A stretch of 64,000 nucleotides of DNA from Viola odorata (Eukaryota; Streptophyta; Magnoliopsida; Malpighiales; Violaceae). This document shows, in pieces, positions 12,701-24,786 of this stretch. Position 1 is the first letter of the stretch; every line of letters begins with the position of its first letter. A model generated the notes under the pieces. The model had not been told where the DNA came from and did not search any database. It worked only from the letters and a program-made list of their open reading frames with translations. The stretch lies in contig OY829545.1 in the NCBI GenBank assembly GCA_963691705.1, positions 9,365,444 through 9,429,443 on the forward strand, given 5' to 3'. The position numbers and the translations under genes are program-made.

Positions 12701-12823
12701 TTGGGTCAATTCAGTACGAATAAGATTAATTTTATCTCAATAAATTCGGAAATATCAATAGTACTATGCACAGTACACTCAAATATCAATCAAGCAAGTG
12801 GTACTCTTCTTTCCTCCTCTCCT
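9786..12823. other. Intergenic, AT-rich, decayed repeats
   Basis: The left end is the likely 3' UTR of the peptide gene. A primer-binding-site-like motif next to a TGTTAG terminus lies at 10413-10432. The rest is AT-rich with homopolymer runs (11051-11060, 11106-11119) and a purine-rich A/G stretch at 12040-12120. I see no supportable gene. Confidence 0.4.
10413..10520 (-). mobile_element. Possible remnant of a small LTR (TRIM-like) element
   Basis: On the minus strand, an LTR-like end (..CTAACA) is followed after two bases by TGGTAGCAGAGC. This differs at one base from TGGTATCAGAGC, the usual initiator-Met-tRNA primer-binding site of plant LTR elements. I cannot find a matching second LTR, so limits are approximate and the call is weak. 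Confidence 0.3.
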
Positions 12824-12833
12824 TATATATAAA
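12824..12833 (+). promoter_or_regulatory. TATA box of the TCP gene
   Basis: TATATATAAA lies 479 nt upstream of the TCP start codon, followed by a pyrimidine-rich leader. It implies a long 5' UTR of about 440 nt containing at least two upstream ATGs. Confidence 0.5.
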
Positions 12834-12987
12834 TTAACGGCCCTATCTTAGCTAAAAGTTTTGAAATGATTGCCCATCAGTCCCTACCATACCTCCTTGT
12901 TCCCATAATTTCTAGCAAGCAAAGAAAAAAACAAAAAACCATCTCATCTTCCCTCTCTCTTCATCTCTTCTCTTCTCCCCATATCTA

Positions 12988-13005
12988 ATGCACCATTTGC
13001 CCTAA
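12988..13005 (+). promoter_or_regulatory. uORF 1 in the TCP leader
   Basis: ATG followed by four codons and TAA (MHHLP) in the predicted TCP 5' leader. It is not in frame with the TCP start. Confidence 0.4.
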
Positions 13006-13118
13006 TTCTTGAACACAGCACACAAGATTACATTCAAGATTGTATATTAAACCCTTCGTCCTCTAGAACTAACCTGAAAAACTCACCAATTCTCAGTACT
13101 TTCTTGTTTAAAGATAAA

Positions 13119-13148
13119 ATGGGTGGAGGAGAACCGGCTTGCAGGTAG
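13119..13148 (+). promoter_or_regulatory. uORF 2 in the TCP leader
   Basis: A nine-codon upstream ORF (MGGGEPACR) with a strong context (AAA ATG G). It ends 154 nt before the TCP ATG. If the leader is unspliced this should lower TCP translation. The main frame is open back to about 13123 but has no ATG before 13303. Confidence 0.45.
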
Positions 13149-13302
13149 CTATCAAGCTCCTTTTCCTTCCTGTCCTTTTTTCAAGATCTTTTGTTTTACT
13201 TTCTTCGTTTTTAAAGAACACAAAGAAGAAGAAGTTAAGGTTCTAAGTTTCAGTGTGAAATTTGCAGCTATCTACCCACACAAAACAAAGAAAGAAGAAG
13301 AA

Positions 13303-14546
13303 ATGTTCCCTTTTCCACACCACCACCTACCCTCCTCTTCTTCTTCATACAACATTAGCAACAATCCCCAAGAAACTAATGAGCACAACATTTACCTTTA
13401 CCACCACTACCACCACCACCCTCATCCCAACAATCTCAATCCATTCACCATTCCTTTCCTGTCCTCCAACAATCTCAATCATCCTCAAATCTCTCATCAA
13501 CCTGCAGAACTCAACATTGCATCAACTTCAACCAACCCCATCAATATCCCAAATCACCACCACCATTTTGATCTGGCCGCACCGACCAGCTTCCTCCTAC
13601 CCACCACCAAAAGGTCACCTGCAGCTGCTGCCGTCAAGAAAGACAGGCATAGCAAGATTTACACAGCACAAGGGCTGCGCGACCGCCGCGTGAGACTTTC
13701 CATTGAGATAGCCCGCAAGTTCTTTGATCTCCAGGATATGCTAGGGTTTGACAAAGCAAGCAAAACCCTAGACTGGCTCCTCACGAAGTCCAAGAAAGCC
13801 ATCAAGGAGCTTGCTCAGAACGGTTGTGCTAAAAGCAGTACTAATTTCTCTTCCCCCTCTAGTAATTATAACAATAATTGTGGTGATGATGATGAGGATG
13901 ATGATGATCAAGAAAACGTTGATGATGAGGTGGATGAAAGATTGTTAGGTACTGTTCCTAGCCATCATGAGCTGAAAAAGATGAGAAAGTTGCAAAAAAG
14001 TGGATCAGCTGTAAATGACCTTGTTGCTAAAGAGTCAAGGGCAAAAGCAAGGGAGAGAGCAAGAGAAAGGACTAGAATGAAAATGTGCACTAGATCAAGA
14101 TCCTCATGCCCTAACCCTAACCCTAATCATCATCATCATGCCTTGAAGATCTTTGGGCAAGAAGGTAACAATGAAAACGCGCCGAAAGGGAAAAACATTG
14201 TTGATGAACCAACAGTGATCAAAAGGAAGATGAAGCCCTCTACAACAACAACAACAATGGCTGGCCCAAGTGCAAGCAACAATTGCCTTTCCAATTTGGT
14301 GCAAAATTGGGATATTAACAGTAGCTTCGCTCGATCTAGCTTCTGTGCTTCAGCCAACATGAATCTATCAACAGGTAATAATATTATTAGAACAAAGCAT
14401 TTATTAGTAGTGAGCAAAAAGTTCTGTTCTTTTTTTGTGTGTGCATTTTTGATTGGTTGGTAATTTTGTTTTGACAATCTTTTGCAGAGCTACAACTCTA
14501 TGGAAATCTTTGGGAAGCAACTGAAAACAATCAATGCCAGCATTGA
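13303..14546 (+). CDS. TCP transcription factor, class II CYC/TB1 clade (BRANCHED1/CYC-like)
   Basis: Two exons, 13303-14374 and 14488-14546, give 376 residues. The TCP basic helix-loop-helix domain (about residues 105-165) begins [20 protein letters not shown] and continues through [24 protein letters not shown]. Downstream is an arginine-rich R domain, [20 protein letters not shown], which marks the CYC/TB1 clade. That clade controls axillary-bud outgrowth and floral symmetry. The N terminus starts MFPFP and is rich in Ser, Asn and His, and an Asp/Glu-rich stretch separates the TCP and R domains. The second exon adds [19 protein letters not shown]; this C-terminal intron position is typical of BRC1-type genes as I know them. 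Exon 2 starts at 14488, using the GCAG acceptor to restore the frame. The C-terminal NPNPNHHHH stretch is encoded by telomere-like CCCTAA repeats. BRC1 versus CYC orthology is not resolved. Confidence 0.92.
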
Positions 14547-17108
14547 AATTTGAGTAAGGTATAAGTATATCTTGTTGTTTGTTTGGAAAAATTGCAAAAT
14601 TAATTAGGTCATTCCTTTAATTATATTTTGGTTTAATTTGGTGGACACAACTATTTGTCCTGCTGCTGCTGTTGTATGATCTGTATTGTTGTTTATTTGT
14701 TTCCTTAATTATAATCTTCTCGATCGCTCGGCTGCGAGATATCTTATTTAAGGTTCATGTGATCTTGTGGTGTACTATTAGCAAAACTATGCTAAAATTT
14801 TGATCTATGTATACATATACCACAAGTATGCTCTTTTTTTGTTTGTTAATGATGTAAGGTAGCTAGATACTTTCTTCATTCATATATGGAGTTGATCCAA
14901 ATTAAGGTAGATAAATTCCGATCTAATTTGTTGGATAATTATCTGATAGCAAACCAATCTCTTTGAGAAATAAACTTATACACCAATTAAGAAAAAAACA
15001 AAGAAGCGATCCGAGGAGAATGTTCAAGGTTGTGTTAATTCTTCTACCCTGCAAATTTCAGTTCATTTTTTCCTTTGCCTTCTTGTCAAAAGTGTAAGGA
15101 GATGATCAATTCAATGGATTTAATTTGAGATTAGGGTTTGTTGAGATAGTGTATTCAACAGGGCTAGCTAGGGTTCTTACTGCTTGTCATGATTAATTAA
15201 TGTGTAAAACTTATAAATTTTAGAATACATCACTTTCTTTTTTATTGAATTAGGTGCAAACTAACAATTGTTTGTAGGAGAAAATGATGAAAACTTGCCA
15301 ATTTTATTTATAGGATTTATCAAAATTTTGAGGAATGATTAACAAGTTTAAGCTCACTCGGCCATGAGCCACAACACAACAAGTTTAAGTTTGTAAAAGT
15401 GCATTGAAAATTGAGTTTTCCGTTAAAACCTGCAACATCATTTCACGATCATATTGTTATGTTTCTCATATAAATTATGGGACTCGAACGAGAAACTTAA
15501 GTATATGGTCATTGTTGATCTCCTAATTTGATTTTGTTTTTGTTTTGATACATCTACATATTTCTCCTAGGGGTTTTGGTACATCTTAGTCTAGCACCAT
15601 GGAGGATACAAGATATTTATTTCATTTTTTGTTGTTGTAGAATACAGAAAAAAATTTAACTACCAAATTTTCGCGACTAATTAGCATTTCTTACATTTAT
15701 AGTTTTCAAATTTGCAAAATAAACTTAATAATTTTCTAAAAGTTGTAATTTTGAATTTTTATAATAGTTGAAATAATAATAAAAAATTCTAAAAATAAAG
15801 GTATAGGGAGATTTAACTAATTTTTTTTTGAAGAAATTAATAAGGATAATAAAAAAATCAAAAGAAATTTAAACCAATTTTTCTCATAGTCAAATCCCTA
15901 CCGTATTTGTTACGCTTTTCATTCAATTTTCGTACCTTTTTTTTTCTCATTTTTTAACCATGTTTTCCAGAATTTCTAACAACTAAAAAGGTCAAATAGT
16001 AACTTTTAAGAAAGCATGAAGTTTATTTTGCAAATTTTGAAATCTCAGCATCATCTTTCTTGACTATTGATGTGAGGATAAACTAGTGGATCTTAAAAGA
16101 AGAAGACAAACATGAGCATGTGAAGATCTACTTATAAGACCAGACAACATAAGATCCATACAAACAATTCTAGTTATAATAAAAATATCTTATATCTAAA
16201 ACATTAAGGCTTGGTGTACGTATTTTTTATTGTTATATTTTTCTATATTTTTTTAATAATTACTATCTTTCTTTTTTTGTGATATGTTTATTATCGTTTT
16301 AGTTGGACATGATAGTATTATAACACTAGTATTCAAATTTAAAACAAATCATATAGAATTGTTATATTCCAGAATAAAAATGTCTATTATAGTATTCGAT
16401 TTTTTTTTAAAAAAAATACAGAAAGGAAAAGATTAAGCATTAATGTAAAGGAAAAAGATAGATGGGAGAACCATATTAAAATTAAGATAAGATTATTTCT
16501 TTGCAGAATTTAAAGTACCACTAATCTAGATTCTAGAAGCTCACGGGACGCTAGGTATTTTGCTAGTTATGTCTAACATATATTGTGTTTAGTGTATTCT
16601 TTTTCTTCTTTACGCGTTCCTTCGAATGTCTTCTTAGCTGATATTAATTTCGTTCGAGCACCATAAGATAAGATCACCATTTTAATATTTTTTTACCAAT
16701 TAAGCACAACCCATAATTACATCCGTCGTTTAGCATATCCTTTGATAGAATGTAATGTTGATGTCAAGCTATGAAAGGGAAGACTGTGTTGAAAACTAGA
16801 TCGAGAAGATTTATGGCTGAATATTATGATTAAATTAATCATTGGTTATTTGGACACATATTATTAGTTGGATAACAGACAATTTCAAGACCAATCTTGA
16901 CTTGTTGTCCCACCACGGCAACATTACATACTATATAATGGTTTTGGAGTCTTTTTCCTTTTCATATTTGAGCAAGCTCAGAACCTGTCACGTCCATGCT
17001 CCCATGATGCACTCGATCGCCTTTTCTTCTCCCTTGATTCTACTACTACTACGCCAATTATTACTTTCTTTTGATCGGAGATCATATCGATTAGCGCAAG
17101 AAAAAAAC

Positions 17109-17196
17109 TTGGGTACATCTGACACGTGTCTCAAATAGTGCTAGAATACTACTATTCTTAACACTTTTGGACACGTGTCATCATAATGTACCCAAA
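17109..17196. repeat. Fold-back element with paired CACGTG boxes
   Basis: The left arm (TTGGGTACAT, then GACACGTGTC, then AAATAGTGCTAGAATA) matches the reverse complement of the right arm (TTGGGTACAT, GACACGTGTC, AAAAGTGTTAAGAATA) with small indels. Each arm holds a palindromic CACGTG G-box (17123-17128 and 17172-17177). Probably a MITE remnant. Confidence 0.55.
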
Positions 17197-19027
17197 TTTT
17201 ACTCATTAGCGCAATTATAAGATTTCTCGTTTTTTTGTTTGCTTTTTAAGACGAGAAATGCTCATTTAACACTCTCTAATCTACCTCATTGTCATCAAAT
17301 AGTTAGATTATTTATCTTTCCTTTTTTCTTTTCTTTTTCTTCTACAATAATGACATGATCTTCTTCTCTTCAGCGTTATAAATTAGAATAGAAAAATAAC
17401 ATAACATAACATAATTATTACAATAAAAGCAAAATAGCTAGCACTTAAATAGATTACCAAAAATCAATTAAAACATAATAATTATATGTATTAATAAGGT
17501 ACATAAAAAAACTCTATAGTTTTAGAAAAAAATTCAATTCAACTTCTACAATCTTAAATTTGTAAATATCAACCCTATAGAGTTTGATGACTCTATAGTT
17601 TGATGACTAATGGCTTTAAAAAATAAAAATAAAAAGGATGACCAGTGGCAATTAAGTGATTATACGGAGTACCTCCATATCCCAAACTACTGGAAAATAA
17701 ACTGTTTTTTTTGTCCCAAAGTAACCCAATTATTAAGAATTTCTTACAAATTAACATTTTTTTACTGATCATGTTTTTTCATTATTTTCTCTTAGAAAAA
17801 TAGAAATAGACTCCAAATTAATGGAATAAAAAAGTAAATATTATTTTTGATTTAGTATTGGACCAATTGACTTAATTTTACAAGCAGAGCCAATTATAGA
17901 TAATAAACTGTATCTTAAAAATATTGAATTGTCAATCTCATTTCATTCCGGTCGATATTTCTAGTATATTTCATCCCAGTATTGAAAGCAAGATAAAATA
18001 TCTTATGTTCCATCTCATTTTATATATTAGTCTATCTCGGTTATACCGGCCAGTATTTGATCGATACGGTCGATAAAGACCGAGAACGATATTTTATTTA
18101 AGATTAATCGTCTTTGATGTTTGTTATTTGTGTGTGATGATATATAAATATGTATAAAAATTATAAAATTCCGAGATTGGTATTTTAATCGAGATCGGTA
18201 CATCTCTTATCAATAACAAAACTAAAATGCTTATGGAAATGAGATTGATAACTTTGAGTAGAACACCAATGTAGAGGGAGTAATAGATAAAAAGGAAGAA
18301 AGAAAGGAAAAAGAAACAAACTTATAAATGGAGTAAAGTAGAGGAAAAGCAATATAAAAGGAAGATATATGGTACCCGGTTGTAGTAGGGAAGAGTAGAG
18401 AAATGATTAGGGTGTTTGACTTTTGTAGCTTTCAGGTGTGATTTTCTGGCTCCATCTCAATTTTCCTGAAAAGATGGATGCAATTTTGTTCAATTAAATT
18501 AGATTTACCTTACAAGAATGAATGAATGATGATGATGATGACGACCAGTGCCAAATCTATGCCCTAAAAAATCAATCAAAGACAAGATACATTACCAACC
18601 CTATTACCTATACTTTCCAGTTTCCATCCTCCATCACATTCTCTTTCAAGTTTCAACATTTAATTAACATCTTTTTTTTCTTTCAAAAACTATATTATTC
18701 AATTTTCATTCGACAAACAACCTAACGTAGTTGTCCGCCGATGATAAAATATAAGCAATAATTAAGTAAGTTCGAGTCTTGCATCATTCTATTAAAATAA
18801 AAATTATGTGGTTTTCCCTCTTATTTTTTACTTTCATATAAAAATTGATACTAAAATCTAAGCTCCAAAAGATTTTGATTTTAATTTTTCTCTTGAGCAG
18901 GAAAAAAAGAGAGTTTCAGGAACATAAACATGTTAAGAACAAACAAGGTTGGTGTAAGAAGAATTTAGGGAGAAAAGAAAAAGGAATAGAAAGGAAAATT
19001 ATACACTCGCCTGGTTATTTAAATCCT

Positions 19028-19103
19028 AGCTGCGCACTCTGATCAGCTTCATCTTCAATCTCCATTCCCAGCTTTCTTAATATCTGTATCTTTATATAGT
19101 CCT
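19028..19103 (-). pseudogene. Possible isolated exon remnant, not identified
   Basis: On the minus strand, TTTTTTGCAG is followed by an open frame starting DYIKIQILRKLGMEIEDEAD and ending QSAQLGFK at a TAA. Its composition is less AT-rich than its surroundings. No upstream exon is visible. It may be a relic or chance. Confidence 0.2.
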
Positions 19104-19360
19104 GCAAAAAATAAGTTGCAAAAATTAGTACAATATATTTTTTCGCAAAAAATTACACGAAATTCGTTACAGGAAACACAAGAATCATGAAAAAAAAAGA
19201 TTTTTTTTATAAATAAGTTAAAGATCAAATTATACATAGAAGACGGCAAGAATTCAAGAAAATATATAGAAGGTACAATATATGTTTATTTTATTTTATA
19301 TTTGCCATATTTTGTTGCAGAATATATATACCATGTGTATATGTTATATACAACGGTAGC

Positions 19361-19410
19361 TTCTTCTTCTTCCCCTTCTTCTTCTTCTTCTTCTTCTTCT
19401 TCTCTTCATT
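19361..19410. repeat. (TTC)n microsatellite
   Basis: Near-perfect TTC repeat of about 50 bp with a short CCCC interruption. A second microsatellite, (TAC)n, lies at about 19804-19828. Confidence 0.8.
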
Positions 19411-20194
19411 CTCTAAAAGTTATGTAGTAAATGATGATAAATCTCTTCAAAATCAGAGAGAATAAAAGAAGATTTAAGGAAGTAAACCAATTTGAATATA
19501 TAGGTAGAGATGGGAATAGAAATACACAACTATCAAACAATTGGAGAAGAGTTCTTTTCTTTCCTTTCTTGGGTACAAAAGGAAGAGCGAAGAAGAAGGA
19601 CAAAGCCCCCAAGAATGCGAATAGTTTTTGTTATTACTACCATATCTAACTACCATAGTACCATTACTATATATTTACTATATGGTGATTTTCAGGCCTA
19701 GCAATAGGTTCTACTAGCAGTAATTTTTCTGGCATTTTATTGATCCAGGCATATTATATTGACCTTGTCAGTAGGATTAGTTACCTTGCTAACCGTGACT
19801 ATACTACTACTACTACTACTACTACTACGCATAGCGTATCTATATGTATAGTTTGCATGAAATGAATTGTGACATTCATTACATATCTGTATATATATAG
19901 GTTTCGTACATAATAATCTGAATGGATGGAGTGAAAGGTGGAAAAGCGGGGCACAGTGTAACCTTAATTTCTTAATGCCTCTCTTCTCGTCCCTTCTTCT
20001 AGTTCTTATTGTTCTTATATTATTAAACTTTCAATGACGATATACATTAAGGGGTTAAGAAGATTTTTCAGAGATTATAATTTGAATGATATGTTTTAAT
20101 TTATGTCAAGAACTCACCGTTTAATGTAACTATTCCGTGCGGTTTGGCGTATCAATTAACCAACGTGAATAGTAGCGGATTGTTTGAGAGAGTT

Positions 20195-20525
20195 AATTAG
20201 ATAACTTTTTTTAGGAAAAAAATATGAAGAATTCATAAAAAAAGACGGAATAGAATTTTAATGTCTATTATGCGAAAAATTAAAATTTTAGGGACAAATA
20301 TGAAAGATTAAAAAAAAGTAGTATAGAATTTTAAGAACTATTGTGGGACGATTGAGATGATTTAGAAGGTAAATATAAAAAAATAGTATAAAAAGAATAG
20401 AACTCTAAGGATTATTATGGAAAGATCAAAAATTTTGAGAGGCAAGTATGAAGGATCTATATGTAAAATAAATAGTATAATTTTAGGAACTATTACGGGA
20501 GAACTGAAAATTATTGAAGGGTCAT
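20195..20525. repeat. Degenerate tandem repeat, about 75-80 bp unit, 4 copies
   Basis: A core like TAGAATTTTAAGAACTATTR, then a GGGA..GATTAAAATTTTAGGG.. stretch, recurs near 20245, 20323, 20400 and 20470. Copies are strongly diverged. Confidence 0.45.
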
Positions 20526-21562
20526 CCGCCCATGAACATCAAAGTCGTGTAATTTGATTATATTATTAATTAATTATCATTATAATATTAATGATCGAAC
20601 TCATAATAAATTTACGTCATAAATACAACTTGCATTAATAGGATGAAACTCCTTCTTTACCTTCTTCTTTTTAACTCAACAATAAATAAATTAAAGTTGA
20701 ATTAACGAATATATGTATATTATTATTATATAGCTACAGTTGGATTCATCACTTCATTTTGTGACCCAACTCATATAAAGTTATAAACCTTCTACTACCT
20801 CTGTTATAAAAAAAAAAAAAATCTCTATCATATTATTTTCATCATTTTTAATGTATTAGTGAATTAAAATTATTTTTAATTGAACATAGTTAATAAAATG
20901 ATTGAAAGTAATCGATTAGAAACACATCTAAAACAGTAATCAATTATTACCTTAATTGTTTTGAAAATGAATTGTGAATCATTTTTTGAAAGAGATAAAT
21001 ATTACGTTTCTTATGGAGTGAATATAGGAAATCGAATAGATTGATCAATATGAGCGGGGTTCTAACGATTTATTAACGGAAGGACGGTATATTTTTAATT
21101 AATATAACACTTTGGATCCATGTAAATCTTCTCTGCGGTTGAATCTTCTCTTTTGACTGTCAAACTTGCATACTTTATATTTATATATAATATACAGTAT
21201 AGCTATAGAATCAAATCTTCCATCCCTAATATCTATCTATCTATCTATCTTCTACTCCCTTCATCTGTACGGATATTAGCTTCTTTTCTATTGTGGGCTT
21301 CTTTATGGGCTTTGTGCTCCTTTCTATTTTGTAATCTCAAGGCTTGTAAGCTTTTACTTGTAACCCTTAATGGGCTATGATCCGGTTGAATACGATGATG
21401 ATGGTGCAGATAGAGAAGATGGGTCATTTTGCGAGTTCCTAATGTCGAGAATTAAGCGGATAGTTAAGAATGAGGTTTGCGATTTGAAAATTTCTACAGT
21501 ATGCACTTTTGCTGTCGTTTTGGGTTCGTTTCCTCCTTAGTTAGCTCTTGTTTCTTGTTTCA

Positions 21563-21920
21563 TCCCTACGTTTATAAAATTGGACCCTAAAGTTCGCATG
21601 TTTATAAAGTTAAATTTTCATATTTTTTAGAAATTAAAAAAAATGTGTGCCCCCATGTTGCCGACGTGGATTTTTTAAAAGATAATTGGTACGTTTATTT
21701 ACATAGTGATATATTAAATATTTGGAATAAATACAAGGACAATTATATTTGGGTAAATAATATAGGAAAATGTTTTTTTTATAAATTTCTGAAAAATAGA
21801 AAAAATCAATTTTTTAAACACAGGGACCTCTAGAGTCCAATTTTACAAACGTAAGGACTCCAAGGATTCAATCTAAAACGTAGGGATCTGTGTGCTTCAA
21901 AAGTGTAAATTTAGGGACCG
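21563..21920. repeat. Inverted-repeat (fold-back) element upstream of UMP1
   Basis: CCCTACGTTTATAAAATTGG near 21566 is the near-perfect reverse complement of CCAATTTTACAAACGTAAGG near 21838, and GGGACC-type motifs recur outside it. It lies within about 200 bp of the UMP1 start codon, so it may contribute to the promoter. Confidence 0.45.
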
Positions 21921-21993
21921 TCGGGTTCCTTAAGCCAGATTGTTTCAATCCGGTCCAAAAGAACTCTCTTACTTCTCCTGTGCGCCAGTCTCC

Positions 21994-22001
21994 TATATAA
22001 A
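21994..22001 (+). promoter_or_regulatory. TATA box of UMP1
   Basis: TATATAAA lies 83 nt upstream of the UMP1 ATG. The predicted leader is about 50 nt. Confidence 0.5.
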
Positions 22002-22083
22002 ATACCCTTTAGCTTCGAGTTAAGAAAATAAAAAAGAACAAGAAAAATCTGAAACTTTAGCTTGTTCACGAAGTCAGACAGAG

Positions 22084-24153
22084 ATGGAAGCAGCATCACA
22101 ATCGTCCAAGACTATCGAGCAGCAAATCGGCAGCATCGAAACAGACACGCTCCGTTTCGGTCTCTCCGGCGTCAAGAGCGACCTCCTCGAATCTCACCCT
22201 CTGGAATCGGCATATCACACCGTAATAAGTTTACCAATATGAATAATGATAGTAGAAATTTGATTGTTGGTTTTCTTTGGCTTTGTTTCAGTCTTAGTAA
22301 TCTGATTGTAGTTGTGATTTCTAGGCAAAGAAGACCCAAGAGGAGATGAATAGGAAAATCCTTGCTAACACTTATGGGTCTGCTTTTCCCATGAAAATGG
22401 ATCTTGATACCTCTATCCTTTCACGGTACGTGTGAGCTCTGCTTGGTTCTTTATACGATAATGCTGTGTGTCATTGAGCCTTTGGGTAGTTAAGGTAGAT
22501 GTGTTTTCGTGGAAATTAGGGTTTTGTCTGCGATGTTGTTTTGTTGCATGCCATACCCTAGAATCTTCTTTTACAATGAGAAAAAGGGAAGATGATCTGA
22601 TCATTATGGATAGTGATGCTAAGTTAGTCGTGTGCTTCATAATGAGGAAATTATTGGTGTTTCGGATTTGATAATGGTATTGTTGCCTGTTGATTTCTGG
22701 CTGTGCTCTTAGAATGTAATTATTGCTTCTTGAGACTGCTGATCAAAACATAGAACAGCAGAAGAGAATTATCCCCCAGATAATTGAACAAAAAGTAGTT
22801 GGTAATGTTTACTAGATGAAACTATTGCATATGTTATGGCTTATAATATATGCAGTGTTGTTTCAAATTTGACCCGTCTCAAATACAGTTTTCTTTTTTG
22901 TATTCCATGTATCGGTCTAAACATTTGCAGGTTTCAGAGGCCACCAGGACTGATTCCATCTTCAAAGCTAGGGCTGGAGGCTCTAACAGGAAGCTTAGAT
23001 AATTTTGGTTTTGAGGATTATCTCAATGGTAAGAAGATACCACTTGAATACCACTTATATGTGACTTTGTTGTTGCAGCTCAATATTCCTAAAATTTACT
23101 TGTTTAGTTTAGTATACATTACAAAAGTCTCCTAGAGATGCTAAGAATTAGGAGGTCCTGCTAGCCATTGGAAGAATCTGGCAGAACCACCATTTTGTTT
23201 TTTTAAAACTTGTCTGTTAATCATGATGGCCAATAATAGAATGTAAATGAATCAAGTTGAGATTAATACATGTGCAAATCTGTAAATGAAACAGAAGCCA
23301 TGGAATGAATCAGTAGCTATTTAGAAGCGCTGGCTTAAAAAATGGACTTCAAACGAGAAGTGTCACATGGCATTCTATATGTTGAGGTTGCAACATTGAA
23401 AAGCAAAAGAGAAGGATTGGCAATCTTAAATGTGGGGAACATGTTTGATTGAGCCATGACAGGGTGTGAAGTTTTATTGTATGCTGTTTGAGTCAGAGTA
23501 GGAATGCACGCTGTCTATAAGAGAGCTATTTCAACTCAAATCTAGTAATTTATAAAACAGTCAAAGAGGGAGCATTTTTCAACTTAGGTTTATCAACTGA
23601 AAAACACATAAGAGGTTGGATTACAGGGTAGGAGTCTAACCAAGAAAAACACAATCCACATCTATGAAGATAGGTTAACTTCTGGTGTTAGTGAAATTCC
23701 GAAGGTTTGGGAAGTTGCTTTGATATGCATCTTGTTTGATCTTTGAGACTCGTTATTTTTCTTGATTTTCTAAAGGTCAAGTGTTTTCATTACAATCATA
23801 AATGGTTGAGGTTGAAGTTTCAGATTTTTTACTCGTGTCAATAGTACTGATTTTATTTGTAGTGCATGCGTTTTTTAAATTCTTATGCTGAAAACATCAC
23901 ATGCATTTTGTTTCTTTCCATAAAAACTTTCTTTGATCTGCTCCTACCTGGTTAAACATGTAACCTGTCTGATGGGTAACTGTATAACGTTGTATTTTGG
24001 GGTTTTGTCCTGCCTGTTCTGATTCAAGTCCTTTTTTGTCTCCTGCTTATAGATCCTCGCGATTCAGAGACTCTCCGGCCTGTGGACATGCATCATGGGA
24101 TGGAGGTTCGCCTTGGAACATCTAAGGGACCTATTTGCCCAAGTTTCTTTTAA
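22084..24153 (+). CDS. UMP1: Proteasome maturation factor UMP1
   Basis: Four exons (22084-22221, 22325-22425, 22931-23028, 24053-24153) give 145 residues, the usual length for plant UMP1/POMP. Diagnostic stretches are DTLRFGLSGVKSDLLESHPL, the exon 2 NTYGSAFPMKMDLD, then FQRPPGLIPSSKLGLEALTG, FGFEDYLNDPRDSETLRPVD and the C-terminal HHGMEVRLGTSKGPICPSFF. UMP1 is a short-lived chaperone that joins half-proteasomes of the 20S core and is degraded as the first substrate. All introns are GT-AG with consistent phase; the third is about 1 kb. The gene is convergent with the IGPS gene, with about 630 bp between stops. Nothing suggests a pseudogene. Confidence 0.96.
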
Positions 24154-24786
24154 TTCTTCCATATAGTAATGCCTGCGAATGTGGAAGGACTCTTGCTCTG
24201 TTTTGAATTGGGTGTTGAAACAGTTTGTTATAGAACATGTTCCTTGTTCCGCTCACGACATTCTATGTTACTTTCGTTATTCTGATAGTTTTGTTTCCTT
24301 AACAGTGGCCATGTTGCGCCCTGCTGTTAATTGTGTCCGTTCTCAAACGTGGTTGTAGAACTAGAATCCTGTGTGTAGGTTATTTCATACTAATGATCAG
24401 GGATTCATTCTAAATCTTCTGTCCTTCCTTATTTCTTAATCTTTCCGTCGTTTGTGGAATCAACTCTGCTCGTATAGTCTTCGTATATGGTTAAGATTGA
24501 ACTTGATTAAAACAAAGATGTTGAAGGTGCATGAATCGCCAAAAGCAAATGCAATGGCTATTTTAAAAATCTGTAGAAACTACTTTATTTCTTGGTGTCA
24601 AAATATGATAAATGAGATGAAAAAATACATAGTTACAACATCAATACTCATCATAAAACTGAAAATTGCAATTTTTGACCTAAAAAAAGTTAAGCTACTG
24701 CCTACCTGCATCAATTTCATTCTACTGTTGGAGTAAGGAATAGGATTACAACAAAGGTTGATGTCTATCAACTCTCAACTCTCAAC
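24154..24786. other. Convergent 3' region between UMP1 and IGPS
   Basis: Holds the two 3' UTRs. A 94-codon open frame at 24452-24736 is AT-rich and has no domain, so it is not called. Confidence 0.5.

Larger units (their letters stand above)
14547..21550. other. Long gene-poor interval with repeats
   Basis: The 3' UTR of the TCP gene is followed by about 7 kb of AT-rich DNA without a gene I can support. It holds a G-box fold-back element (17109-17196), a possible isolated exon (19028-19103, minus), microsatellites (19361-19410, 19804-19828), and a degenerate tandem repeat (20195-20525). Possible worn Stowaway ends occur near 17666 and 18277, and near 20790 and 21015. Several short frames are open but lack domains or codon bias. 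Confidence 0.4.

Noticed and set aside
13123..13302. N-terminal extension of the TCP protein
   Set aside because: The frame is open but contains no ATG before 13303; the extension is leader sequence.
17666..18285. Possible Stowaway element
   Set aside because: Only worn end-like motifs (GGAGTACCTCCATATCCCAAA and AGAGGGAGTAAT); no paired termini that I could align.
18522..18725. 67-codon frame beginning with an Asp run
   Set aside because: Produced by a GAT microsatellite followed by AT-rich DNA.
21369..21540. Short frame MGYDPVEYDDDGADREDGSF...
   Set aside because: No family match, no clear splice partners, and no sign of conservation that I can judge.
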